Notes under the pieces: generated by a model
What the model saw: only the letters and a program-made list of their open reading frames with translations
Told to the model about the DNA's origin: nothing
Database searches by the model: none
Made by a program: the position numbers and the translations under genes
Origin: Desulfobacterales bacterium
GTDB lineage: Bacteria; Desulfobacterota; Desulfobacteria; Desulfobacterales; JASJAZ01
Reading direction: 5' to 3'
Assembly: GCA_030066785.1 (NCBI GenBank)
Contig: JASJAZ010000007.1
Span: 1-51,768 of the forward strand
Length of the DNA stretch: 51,768 nt
In this document: positions 25,607 through 33,060 of the stretch, piece after piece
How positions within the stretch are numbered: the first letter of the stretch is position 1
Layout: each line of letters opens with the position of its first letter

Positions 25607-26134
25607 ATGAGCGTGTTTGATATTGTAATCATTACGGTTTTACTATATTGCCTCATTCGCGGTTTTTTTCGCGGACTCACCAAAGAGATCTCTTCGATCA
25701 TCGGTGTATTGGCTGGATTCTATGCTGCTTATTCCTATTATTCACTGGTTGCCAAACCATTAGCGCGCTGGATAACCAACATTGCCTACCTGAATATATT
25801 AAGTTTTTTACTTGTTTTTATCGTGGTATTTATGACCATCAGCATTTTAGGTGTGATTATCAAGTACCTGCTGAATATAGCCTATCTCGGATGGGTTGAT
25901 CGTGGATTTGGTGCTGGTTTTGGTTTGATTAAAGGGATTTTGATCGCCGCTGTTTTGTTTATCATTTTAACCGCATTTTTGCCCCGTGGAGCACCCGTCA
26001 TCGAAAAATCCCGCTTCTCGCCGCATCTAATGGTTATCTCGGAAAAATTGGTCAAAGTCGTTTCCCAAGACATGAAAAAAGAATTTTTTCTCAAATTAGA
26101 GGATTTAAAAAAGGCTTGGAAGATTCACCGCTGA
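25607..26134 (+). CDS. CvpA-family membrane protein
   Basis: A 175-residue inner-membrane protein with four hydrophobic segments (about 3-21, 28-46, 62-85, 102-123) and the CvpA pattern: FDIVIITVLLYCLIRGFFRG at the start and VDRGFGAGFGLIKGILI before the last helix. CvpA was named for colicin V production but the general role is unclear; later work ties it to envelope stress. It starts at ATG 25607 and overlaps mazG by 19 bp. Confidence 0.88.
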   Translation: MSVFDIVIITVLLYCLIRGFFRGLTKEISSIIGVLAGFYAAYSYYSLVAKPLARWITNIAYLNILSFLLVFIVVFMTISILGVIIKYLLNIAYLGWVDRGFGAGFGLIKGILIAAVLFIILTAFLPRGAPVIEKSRFSPHLMVISEKLVKVVSQDMKKEFFLKLEDLKKAWKIHR

Positions 26135-26952
26135 ACGCCAATCGTCCATCTGTCACCCAACTCCTCAATCTCATTGCAAAACTGAGAGGTACCAATGGGT
26201 GCCCATGGGACAAGCAGCAGACTCCGCAAAGCATCATGCCTTTTCTCATCGAAGAGGCATATGAATTAGCTAACGCGGTCGCAGCGGGTGATGCGGATGA
26301 GATCTGTGAAGAGCTTGGTGACGTGTTATTTCAAGTGCTTTTTTTAATTAGGTTGTGCCAGGAAGCGGATCTGTTTGATTTTACCGAGGTTGTCGCCCGC
26401 AACCTGAAAAAGATGATTAGGCGCCACCCACATGTTTTTGGGGCCGAAACCGCGGCCACCTCTCAAGAAGTGAAGGCTAGATGGCATCAAATCAAAATGA
26501 CTGAAAAAAGTTGTGCTCCGCAAAAATCTATCCTGGATTCGGTACCCTCGTCTGCGCCGGCACTTATGCGTGCTTATCGGATTTCGGCGAGGGCTGCGCG
26601 GGCTGGCTTTGATTGGGATGATATGGGCGGCGTAATGGCCAAGGTCGGGGAAGAATGGCGCGAATTTAACGATGCTGTCTCAGACATGCGATCGGAAAAA
26701 CGTGATCGATCGTCTGTTACACTAGAGTTTGGCGATATACTTTTTACGCTAGTCAATGTCGCCCGATTCGTACAGGTGCATCCGGAAACAGCTCTGATCG
26801 GTTCTATTGATAAGTTTGAAAAACGATTTCGATATATGGAAAAAGCCATTAATTCGCAGGGAAAAACGATGGCGTCGATGTCAAAAACCGAATTGAATGA
26901 TCTTTGGGAAGTGGCCAAAAGTAAAGCAGATTCTGCTACGATTATTGAATAA
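26116..26952 (+). CDS. mazG: Nucleoside triphosphate pyrophosphohydrolase MazG
   Basis: A 278-residue two-domain MazG. The first domain has GCPWDKQQTPQS, the EEAYELANAV helix and EELGDVLFQVLF, with the EExxE...ExxD metal-binding pattern; the second repeats it as EEWREF and EFGDILFTLVNVAR. E. coli MazG hydrolyses all NTPs to NMPs and modulates ppGpp or clears noncanonical nucleotides. The frame starts with TTG at 26116, overlapping cvpA by 19 bp. Length is close to the usual 263-270. Confidence 0.93.
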   Translation: MEDSPLNANRPSVTQLLNLIAKLRGTNGCPWDKQQTPQSIMPFLIEEAYELANAVAAGDADEICEELGDVLFQVLFLIRLCQEADLFDFTEVVARNLKKMIRRHPHVFGAETAATSQEVKARWHQIKMTEKSCAPQKSILDSVPSSAPALMRAYRISARAARAGFDWDDMGGVMAKVGEEWREFNDAVSDMRSEKRDRSSVTLEFGDILFTLVNVARFVQVHPETALIGSIDKFEKRFRYMEKAINSQGKTMASMSKTELNDLWEVAKSKADSATIIE

Positions 26953-27090
26953 AGGCAAACCCAGTCATCCTTTCTATCAGCTCACCACATCACCAGTTAA
27001 ATTCACAGAAAAGTTTTTTATCAAATCATCAATGGCATCGTTGTATCATTTTGGTCACTATTTCGCGACCAAATTCAATACTGTTTTGTA

Positions 27091-27540
27091 TTAAATATAA
27101 TCGCCCCGATAAAATTGAACCATCTCTTTGTCGACCGTTAAAGTGCATGCATTAACAATATCTGCCAGCGGCGCGTCATGCATGCTTGTTTGTTGACAAA
27201 AATTTTGCAAGCGGCCCTTCTGTTTGTTAAGCGCTTGTAAAACGGGTTCAATATCTTTGAGTGATTTTTGAGGGTCAGCCATTTGTTGTCGATATGTATC
27301 GATGAGATCAAGCAAGCGTTCTGTTTCACGAATAATTTGATGCGTTGATGGATGAAGAGAGGTGAGGGGCGATGATTGAACTTCGCCCAATGATTGAGTT
27401 TGATGGCCTGTGATCGGCGATGATTCTTTGTGCTGCAACGCCTTTTGTAAATGACCCTGAAATCCTTTTTCCGATGATTTTTTAAGGCCAGATTCGTAAT
27501 TCGGTATCGTATTGTTTTGAACGGGTGAAATTTTAGTCAT
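27091..27540 (-). CDS. Conserved small protein of the flagellar flgM locus
   Basis: A 149-residue soluble protein with a polar, disordered first half and a helical second half ending in RGDYI. The helix (TERLLDLIDTYRQQMADPQ) and the closing segment resemble small proteins found beside flgM in Desulfobacterota flagellar clusters; no activity is known. The ATG at 27540 is chosen because GGGGGAG lies 8 nt upstream; the 32-codon extension to 27636 is unsupported. A terminator stands between it and flgM, so it may have its own promoter. Confidence 0.65.
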   Translation of the reverse strand: MTKISPVQNNTIPNYESGLKKSSEKGFQGHLQKALQHKESSPITGHQTQSLGEVQSSPLTSLHPSTHQIIRETERLLDLIDTYRQQMADPQKSLKDIEPVLQALNKQKGRLQNFCQQTSMHDAPLADIVNACTLTVDKEMVQFYRGDYI

Positions 27541-27645
27541 AATAAGACTCCCCCACAACTTGTTAATCGTTATCGGTCGGCCCTTGATGTAAAACCTGAT
27601 GTGGTTCGCCACCATAGTGTTTGCGGCGCGTTTCAAAGTTTTGAT

Positions 27646-27675
27646 GCAAAAAAAAGGCCAGCATTAAAGCTGGCC
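27646..27675 (-). terminator. Intrinsic terminator after flgM
   Basis: On the minus strand a 7-bp GC-rich stem (27656-27662 with 27669-27675, loop of 6) is followed by a run of eight T. It lies 120 bp after the flgM stop and before the next small flagellar gene. Confidence 0.8.
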
Positions 27676-27795
27676 GTTGGAAAATAAAAAATATATACTT
27701 ATCAACAGATTATGATGCTTTATTGTTTTCTCGATGTTTGGGTGGCATCTTTTTACTAGGCAAAAAATTCCTGGTGCATGATTTAAATCACAGCG

Positions 27796-28101
27796 CTAGC
27801 TATCCTTGTCCAGAATTTTGGCTGCGATTTTGTCTGCGTCGATACGATAGCGCCCTTCTTGCACCTCAGATTTCAATTGTGCAACCTTTTCATTTCTAAC
27901 ATCTGGTGCTTTGTTGGCCGCATCAATGGCAGTTTGTAATTCTTTGGATGTTTTAGATAATTTAACAATGACCCCTTCGTTAGCAGTTTTTCGGGCAGCA
28001 TCACTGCTCCGGTCGGCCTTTAAATTCCCCTCTTTAATTTCAGCAGTTTCTTTCACCATCTTTTGCTGATTATAGTTGGCGGGTATGTCTGTAACTTTCA
28101 T
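27796..28101 (-). CDS. flgM: Anti-sigma-28 factor FlgM
   Basis: A 101-residue FlgM. The family binds the flagellar sigma factor FliA (sigma-28) until the hook is complete and is then exported. The N-terminal half is polar and probably disordered; the conserved binding part is in the C-terminal third, with VRNEKVAQLKSEVQEGRYRI (about 68-87), then a segment of form DADKIAAKIL. A GGAGGT lies inside the end of the upstream gene, whose stop is one base before this ATG, so the two are coupled. The operon has a sigma-28-type promoter, giving the usual feedback loop. Confidence 0.92.
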   Translation of the reverse strand: MKVTDIPANYNQQKMVKETAEIKEGNLKADRSSDAARKTANEGVIVKLSKTSKELQTAIDAANKAPDVRNEKVAQLKSEVQEGRYRIDADKIAAKILDKDS

Positions 28102-28102
28102 G

Positions 28103-28546
28103 TTAAACCTCCGATTTTTCCCACTCCTTTATTTGTGCGTATCTTTCCTCTGCTGCCGTCTGCAAAAGCTTTTCAAACCTTTGCATTAAAAATTTGGGAT
28201 TTTCAACGCATATTTTGTTTATATTTTTTTCATTATGTTGGTTTATTTCATTAAACGTAAAGGTCTCAGCAGGTGAATTTTTAATAACATTGTCGGCGCT
28301 TTTCTGAAAACGCGTGTAGGGTTGATAAACGCCGTTTTCCGCTGAATTATAGTCGGTTATCTTATCAACAATATTGGTCGTTACTTTTTCAATGATTGAT
28401 TTACGCTTGTTTAGGTGTGCATCTGAAAATCGGGTGCCCTCTGATATGTTGCTCAACTTCTGGTCAAAAGACTTGCCTTGATTCCGGTGAAGTTGGCGAC
28501 TGTAGGCCTTTAAAACATTATGAATTTGGTAACTCGGTATCTGCAT
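28103..28546 (-). CDS. Conserved small protein upstream of flgM
   Basis: A 147-residue charged soluble protein beginning MQIPSYQIHNVLKAYSRQL, a beginning I associate with small proteins encoded just before flgM in Desulfobacterota. The rest is helical and Lys/Asn/Glu-rich, with KNSPAETFTFNEI in the middle. No enzymatic motif is seen. It is the first gene after the sigma-28 promoter (ATG 22 bp after the -10 box) with GAGGAA as ribosome binding site, and ends one base before flgM. A role in flagellar assembly or FlgM control is inferred from position. Confidence 0.7.
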   Translation of the reverse strand: MQIPSYQIHNVLKAYSRQLHRNQGKSFDQKLSNISEGTRFSDAHLNKRKSIIEKVTTNIVDKITDYNSAENGVYQPYTRFQKSADNVIKNSPAETFTFNEINQHNEKNINKICVENPKFLMQRFEKLLQTAAEERYAQIKEWEKSEV

Positions 28547-28567
28547 ATGGCGTTTTCCTCATTCATC

Positions 28568-28594
28568 TTATCGGAGCAGACCGGTGAAAACTTA
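28568..28594 (-). promoter_or_regulatory. Sigma-28 (FliA) promoter of the flgM operon
   Basis: Read on the minus strand the sequence is TAAGTTTT, 11 bp, TCCGATAA, very close to the FliA consensus TAAAGTTT-N11-GCCGATAA, with exact spacing. The -10 box ends 21 bp before the first codon of the operon, giving a short leader with a GAGGAA site. Confidence 0.8.
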
Positions 28595-28725
28595 AAGAAA
28601 ATATCAAAAAAAATGTGGTGGTTTAATATTTTTAACAGTGGCATGCTAAATTCGATTTTGACAGGTACATCACCTATAAACATGGCTGATTTCGCCGGTT
28701 TATTAATAACGCAGCTTAGATCGGT

Positions 28726-30018
28726 TTAATCATCGAAATCTCCTGCGGGACCCTTGTCGCTGGATAGCGAAGCGGCGCGCTCAATGATTTTTTGTGTTGT
28801 CCAATCAGCGGGATCTTCCATGCGGCTAACTTTGGGACCAGGGTCATGGGAGCCGGTTGACACTATATGCTCGATGGTCAGTGTTGCAGTATCTTGAGCA
28901 TTGAAAACATTAACCAGCATATTGTGTACAAAATTTTCTACCCGTTGAATCATATTTTTTTGAACCTCGACCGGTTGTCCCTGAAGCTTGTTTTCAAAAG
29001 GAAGATTAAGTTTTTTAAAATTGCCCCCCTTTAAACCGTGTGAATCGGCATATGCTACCATCTCTGCCCACAAGGCATCTGTCATACCCTCTCCTTTTTG
29101 CTTATTAAAATTGCCATCAGCATCAAGAATCGCATTGCCAAAATCATTGACCTCAAGTCCCCAAGAAATCATCTGCAGGGCTGTTGCCACATTGGCTTTG
29201 GTGGTTTTTGTCTTTTGGGCGATATCTCTGAGCCGATCCGAGTTGTTTCCTGAGGTGCCGTGCTGGGCACCTGAAATTTGATATCTTTCCAAAGCGTTAT
29301 GGATTTCAGCCGTTAACGCCACTTGAATACCCTGGCCGCTTTCCTCAATTCCGTGGGTGGTTCCATTATTTAACGCGATCCAATCTGGGAATATGTCATG
29401 GGCATTGAGTCCCTGAATGAGAAAAAGGGCTTCATCTATGGTCGAGAGTCCTGTTTTTCCTTTTATTTCACCAACTTCAGTTTCCAATCCCGCCCACGGG
29501 GGGACGAACGGATTTAATTCAATGCTAGCCAATAAATTCTGGTCATCTGGCAAATGGGAGGCGTCAATGGCAATGGATGTAATCCCGGCATTAAAGAGGC
29601 TTGGTATTTCAATTTTGGCAGCTTCAACATCTGCTTGGCTTTTTATGCCGTAATGATCTGCATGTATGACAACCGGGATACAGATCGCCATTTCATTGCA
29701 GAAAGCATCCACCATGCGTGCGATATTCCAGTAATTGACGGCACAATATGCATTGGCACCGCCTTCTGATTTGGCAATTTCAATGATCAGGGCTGAATTC
29801 GCGCGCTGAGCGGCTTTTAACGCGCCGCGAATGACAAAACTGCTACGACCATTGGCCGCCATGGAAATTGCCTGACCTTTTATTCGCATGGCGCGGTCAA
29901 TAAATTTACCGCTGACGATCAATGCTTGTGAATTGGGAAATAATTTTTTTATGTTAGGAGGTCGTCCGATTGCCAGCGCTTTTTGAAAATCTGGGTGGTT
30001 GGTTTGTGCAAGTGCCAT
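28726..30018 (-). CDS. Class II fructose-bisphosphate aldolase family protein
   Basis: A 430-residue zinc-dependent aldolase of the long class II type. Zinc and substrate motifs are visible: VVIHADHYG (about 118-126), ETEVGEIKG (about 178-186), ALNNGTTHG (about 214-222) and SGAQHGTSG (about 248-256). The C-terminal extension beyond residue 330 is typical of this longer subgroup. It cleaves fructose 1,6-bisphosphate or a related ketose bisphosphate in glycolysis/gluconeogenesis; exact substrate not readable. AAGGATT precedes the ATG. It stands alone between the flgM locus and a small DUF2007 gene. Confidence 0.88.
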   Translation of the reverse strand: MALAQTNHPDFQKALAIGRPPNIKKLFPNSQALIVSGKFIDRAMRIKGQAISMAANGRSSFVIRGALKAAQRANSALIIEIAKSEGGANAYCAVNYWNIARMVDAFCNEMAICIPVVIHADHYGIKSQADVEAAKIEIPSLFNAGITSIAIDASHLPDDQNLLASIELNPFVPPWAGLETEVGEIKGKTGLSTIDEALFLIQGLNAHDIFPDWIALNNGTTHGIEESGQGIQVALTAEIHNALERYQISGAQHGTSGNNSDRLRDIAQKTKTTKANVATALQMISWGLEVNDFGNAILDADGNFNKQKGEGMTDALWAEMVAYADSHGLKGGNFKKLNLPFENKLQGQPVEVQKNMIQRVENFVHNMLVNVFNAQDTATLTIEHIVSTGSHDPGPKVSRMEDPADWTTQKIIERAASLSSDKGPAGDFDD

Positions 30019-30260
30019 GATTTTAATCCTTTTTGATGATATTTTGCGAGGTTAGAGTTTTTGCTAAGTATATGATTCGTATAATTCAGGTCAACATCGA
30101 ATTCAACTGCATAATGACGCGCATTATAGTCTTAAGAACGGCTCTCTTTTTTCAACGATTCAGGCCGCAGAAGTGCCTGCCACGGCAGCTTTCAGCTCTT
30201 GCTGCCAAATTAGATCAACCATTTATGCGACGTTACTTAACAGGTTTACAATGATCTGAC

Positions 30261-30527
30261 TTACGCGCTGCTTTGCACGGCATTACGGATATCGGTAAGC
30301 ATTTTAATAACTTCTTTGCGATCATCTGCTCTGGCATACAATTCCCCCCAGCCTTTTTGAAACTGAAATAAACCGTTATAGGCGGTATCGGCAAAAGACC
30401 TTAGACGATAAGGAATACCGTATTGAGATAATAAGGAGGCCAATATATGTGATTCCGCCATATTGTCGATGACAGCGATTTTGATAAAATGCTGGTATTC
30501 AGATTTTTCAAAAGTTTCGTTTAGCAT
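30261..30527 (-). CDS. DUF2007-like small protein
   Basis: An 88-residue protein with the DUF2007 layout: a first strand with an acidic residue (IAVIDNMAESHILASLLSQY), IPYRLRSFAD, then GLFQFQKGWGELYA, and a last helix. DUF2007 proteins are PII-like small folds of unknown role. ATG at 30527; the stop lies 240 bp upstream of the aldolase start on the same strand, so cotranscription is possible. Confidence 0.75.
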   Translation of the reverse strand: MLNETFEKSEYQHFIKIAVIDNMAESHILASLLSQYGIPYRLRSFADTAYNGLFQFQKGWGELYARADDRKEVIKMLTDIRNAVQSSA

Positions 30528-31299
30528 TTGATTGCACAGTGGGTGAAGGTGTTACGCATGATTGGGAAGCTTGATTAGGCAAAGATATCGATGACGATTC
30601 CCCGATCAAGTGCAGGCCGGGCAATGATTTTTTTTTGGCAATTATATATCAAAATATGGTCTTCTTCCAGTGGGATTGGATTAGAACGAAGCCGTTTGAA
30701 GCCATGGTTGCTATGAATCAATTTCGTGAGACGGGCCGGATACTTGATAGAGCTGACCGCCGTCATGGGAACAAGGGCCCTTGTAGTCGAGGCGGGGGCA
30801 ACGGTTGTATCCATGGACAGCTTATTCATCTTGGCAATTTATGGTTACAGGTTAAAAGTCAATCGCGTGTTTAATTTAAAAGCGGTTACTAGAAACGCCG
30901 GCCGACAATTGTCGCATGTCTATCCGTATAGCATCGAATCGGCACAAATGACCAGCAATACAATGCAATATCTCAACTCGCCGGATTAATATAATTGGTA
31001 TTTAACTAAGTTGGGTTAGTTTTACTGTTAATATGTGATACAGGACTGCAAGTAATGTACCCACCATGACTTTCAGATTTGCAATGATCAAATTATTTAG
31101 TGTCTTATAATTTTAGTTGGTTATAATTATTAAAAATTTTGCCGAAATGAACAACTTTGCCGAGTCGTTCATCTTTGAAATCATTTTTAATTTATTGCGC
31201 TACATAGCGGAAAAAAAGAGAAATATTTTTCTCAGTCTCTATCCAATCCGTTACCACCCATGTATCGTTGCACGTAAAGACATATCGCCCCGAAGTAAA
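30528..31299. other. Long AT-rich gap with one doubtful ORF
   Basis: About 770 bp with no clear gene. An 84-codon frame at 30575-30829 (minus) ends in ALDRGIVIDIFA and is not excluded as a small gene, but lacks a recognisable family or ribosome binding site. The second half (30980-31250) is AT-rich with poly-A/T tracts and may hold promoters for the small genes nearby. Confidence 0.4.
30575..30829 (-). CDS. Hypothetical small protein (doubtful)
   Basis: An 84-residue basic frame without membrane segment or known motif; sequence includes a Ser/Thr/Ala-rich start and a C-terminal half of alternating charged and hydrophobic residues (EEDHILIYNCQKKIIARPALD). Codon and composition are not clearly coding. 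Listed because the surrounding 770 bp would otherwise be empty. Confidence 0.3.
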   Translation of the reverse strand: MNKLSMDTTVAPASTTRALVPMTAVSSIKYPARLTKLIHSNHGFKRLRSNPIPLEEDHILIYNCQKKIIARPALDRGIVIDIFA

Positions 31300-31587
31300 T
31301 TAAGCATATTCATATGCTTTGTATTCTGTGCTTTCGCCAATGATGGCGTCCAATTTTGCCTGTACTTCGATCCTGTCCTTGCTCTTCATCCATTCTTGCC
31401 AATCTTGCATAGATTGCCAGGAACTGATGACTAGATGCTCATCCGGATTCTCAACGCTTTTAAGGGTTTCACCGGAAATGTAACCCTTCTGTTTGTTGGC
31501 AAGGGAACGAAGCTTTAACAATAACGGCATTAATACTTTAATTGAGTTTTTAGGAAATGTTCTTGTTATTAGAATTTTAACTGCCAT
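31300..31587 (-). CDS. Antibiotic biosynthesis monooxygenase-fold (ABM) protein
   Basis: A 95-residue dimeric alpha/beta-barrel type protein. VKILITRTFP, a helix, LRSLANKQKGYISGETL, then HLVISSWQSMQDWQEWMKS is the ABM-domain pattern. Members include quinol monooxygenases and haem-degrading enzymes, but many are of unknown function; no catalytic assignment is made. A GGAGG-type site (cctcc on the plus strand, 31593-31597) lies upstream of the ATG. It is monocistronic. Confidence 0.8.
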   Translation of the reverse strand: MAVKILITRTFPKNSIKVLMPLLLKLRSLANKQKGYISGETLKSVENPDEHLVISSWQSMQDWQEWMKSKDRIEVQAKLDAIIGESTEYKAYEYA

Positions 31588-31947
31588 AGTCCCTCCTTTC
31601 TGAATGTTTAAACCCTGATCGACTTGTTTTCATGGTTTAGCATTGATCAAACGCGGTCAATCGCCTTTTCATCAATGGCATCATTTATCATTCTCCAAAA
31701 ATTATCAACATCTTGAGGATATGTCGTTTGTCAGATTCAATTTGAAGAGTGCAACCGTCGGGTTACAGACGTTACTTATAGATACTGTAATGATGCCCGC
31801 AGCCATGCACCATTTAACGAAGGCCCTTTTGGGTCTTCAGGTTTATGAGGGTGATGCGAAAAGATAATTGTGTAACGATAATCTTTAATTGTTGATGCAG
31901 AAACGCATACCGGCAACATTTTCGTAGGGGGTGGAAAATGCAATTGT
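31588..31947. other. Intergenic gap, no gene seen
   Basis: About 360 bp between the ABM gene and the DUF4124 gene, both on the minus strand. No frame with coding character, no clear terminator and no strong dyad were seen. Confidence 0.4.
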
Positions 31948-32679
31948 TTACTGGCTGGATGTTTCGTTTTCTTTTTTCCGGCCGGCATCCATTTTTTCTA
32001 CCTGTTTTCTATATTCTTCCTCTACTTTGGAATTATAGATTTTAACTTCTTCGAAAAAAGCACGGCGTTTGTTTTCATAATTGGCGATGCGCTGGTTTAA
32101 TTGAAGGCGTTTTTTGTTAAAGGCCTCGACCTGGGTACTGGTGCGGGCGTTTTTCTTTTCTGCTTCAATTTGCTGCCGTTCAAGTTTTAAATCTTCGTAC
32201 TCTTGATCAAGTTCTTGCTTTTGCAATTGAAGTTTCTGTTCGGTGGCGGCCATACCAATGCTCTGCGGTTGCTCCTCAGATTCATTATCGGATACGTCTT
32301 CAAGCTCTTCATCGCCGGCAACGTCATCTTCATCAATCTCTGCGAATGATTCATCGGTATCTTCATCAATTTCTTCCAAATCTTCTTCGGTTTCGATTTC
32401 GTCGGATTCTTGAACGACATCATCATTTTCAGCAATACTATCTTCCTCAACGGGTGCGACGGTTTCACTGTCCAGCGTTGTTGTGTCGTCTTCCACCAGT
32501 TGGCGATCATTAGCATCCTGGTATTCATCAACCTGGGGGCGTTGCGCTTCAGGCACATTGCTGAGATCGTCTGTGTAAATGATATTGCCATCCTTGTCTC
32601 GATAACGGTAAAATTCGGCTGCAACCGGTACGGCCAGAAGTAATATTAGCAAACATATCATCCATTTAGCTGGCGACAT
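31948..32679 (-). CDS. Exported DUF4124 domain coiled-coil protein
   Basis: A 243-residue envelope protein. Residues 1-21 form a signal peptide (ICLLILLLAVPVAAE). The DUF4124 motif follows at once (FYRYRDKDGNIIYTDD, about 23-38). A long acidic low-complexity stretch (about 60-140, rich in Glu/Asp) leads to a C-terminal coiled coil (about 145-235) of charged heptads. DUF4124 proteins are periplasmic and of unknown role; the acidic linker may bind cations. Its gene is followed by the ABM gene 360 bp away and is probably monocistronic. Confidence 0.8.
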   Translation of the reverse strand: MSPAKWMICLLILLLAVPVAAEFYRYRDKDGNIIYTDDLSNVPEAQRPQVDEYQDANDRQLVEDDTTTLDSETVAPVEEDSIAENDDVVQESDEIETEEDLEEIDEDTDESFAEIDEDDVAGDEELEDVSDNESEEQPQSIGMAATEQKLQLQKQELDQEYEDLKLERQQIEAEKKNARTSTQVEAFNKKRLQLNQRIANYENKRRAFFEEVKIYNSKVEEEYRKQVEKMDAGRKKENETSSQ

Positions 32680-33060
32680 GGAATCATCTCCTCCTATCTA
32701 TGCACGTTTTTAACAGTCATCATTCGGTATTTGACTCATTATATTGATTTAGGCCTAAACGTGTCAACTAGTATCCCGCTATGATAACAATTAAATTCAA
32801 TCATTACAAATGATTGGACTTATCGCGGGACTAATTTGCCAAATGGACATTTTAATTGTCAAAAGCCTGCCGGCTATTGTATACGATAAAAATAGGATCA
32901 ATTACGCCATATAGTCATAGTTCTGTGTTTTATTAAATCGCCGACAGTTACATGTTTGCTATTTTTTTGGATACCTGTGTGAGGAGACGGCCAAATTGCC
33001 GTTATGTTAATGCTATGTTTACCGCCAAAACCATCTGATGGTTCAAAGAAAAGAGGTTGC
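32680..33060. other. Divergent gap with a nested hairpin
   Basis: The gap between the DUF4124 gene (minus) and the LpoA-like gene (plus) contains a nested dyad at 32770-32832: CCCGC (32775-32779) with GCGGG (32825-32829), GATAA (32783-32787) with TTATC (32820-32824), and an inner perfect 7-bp stem (32798-32804 with 32810-32816, loop of 5). No gene was found. It may be an RNA or an operator region for both genes. Confidence 0.5.

Noticed and set aside
27541..27636. Extension of the small flagellar gene
   Set aside because: No ribosome binding site; the ATG at 27540 has GGGGGAG at good distance.
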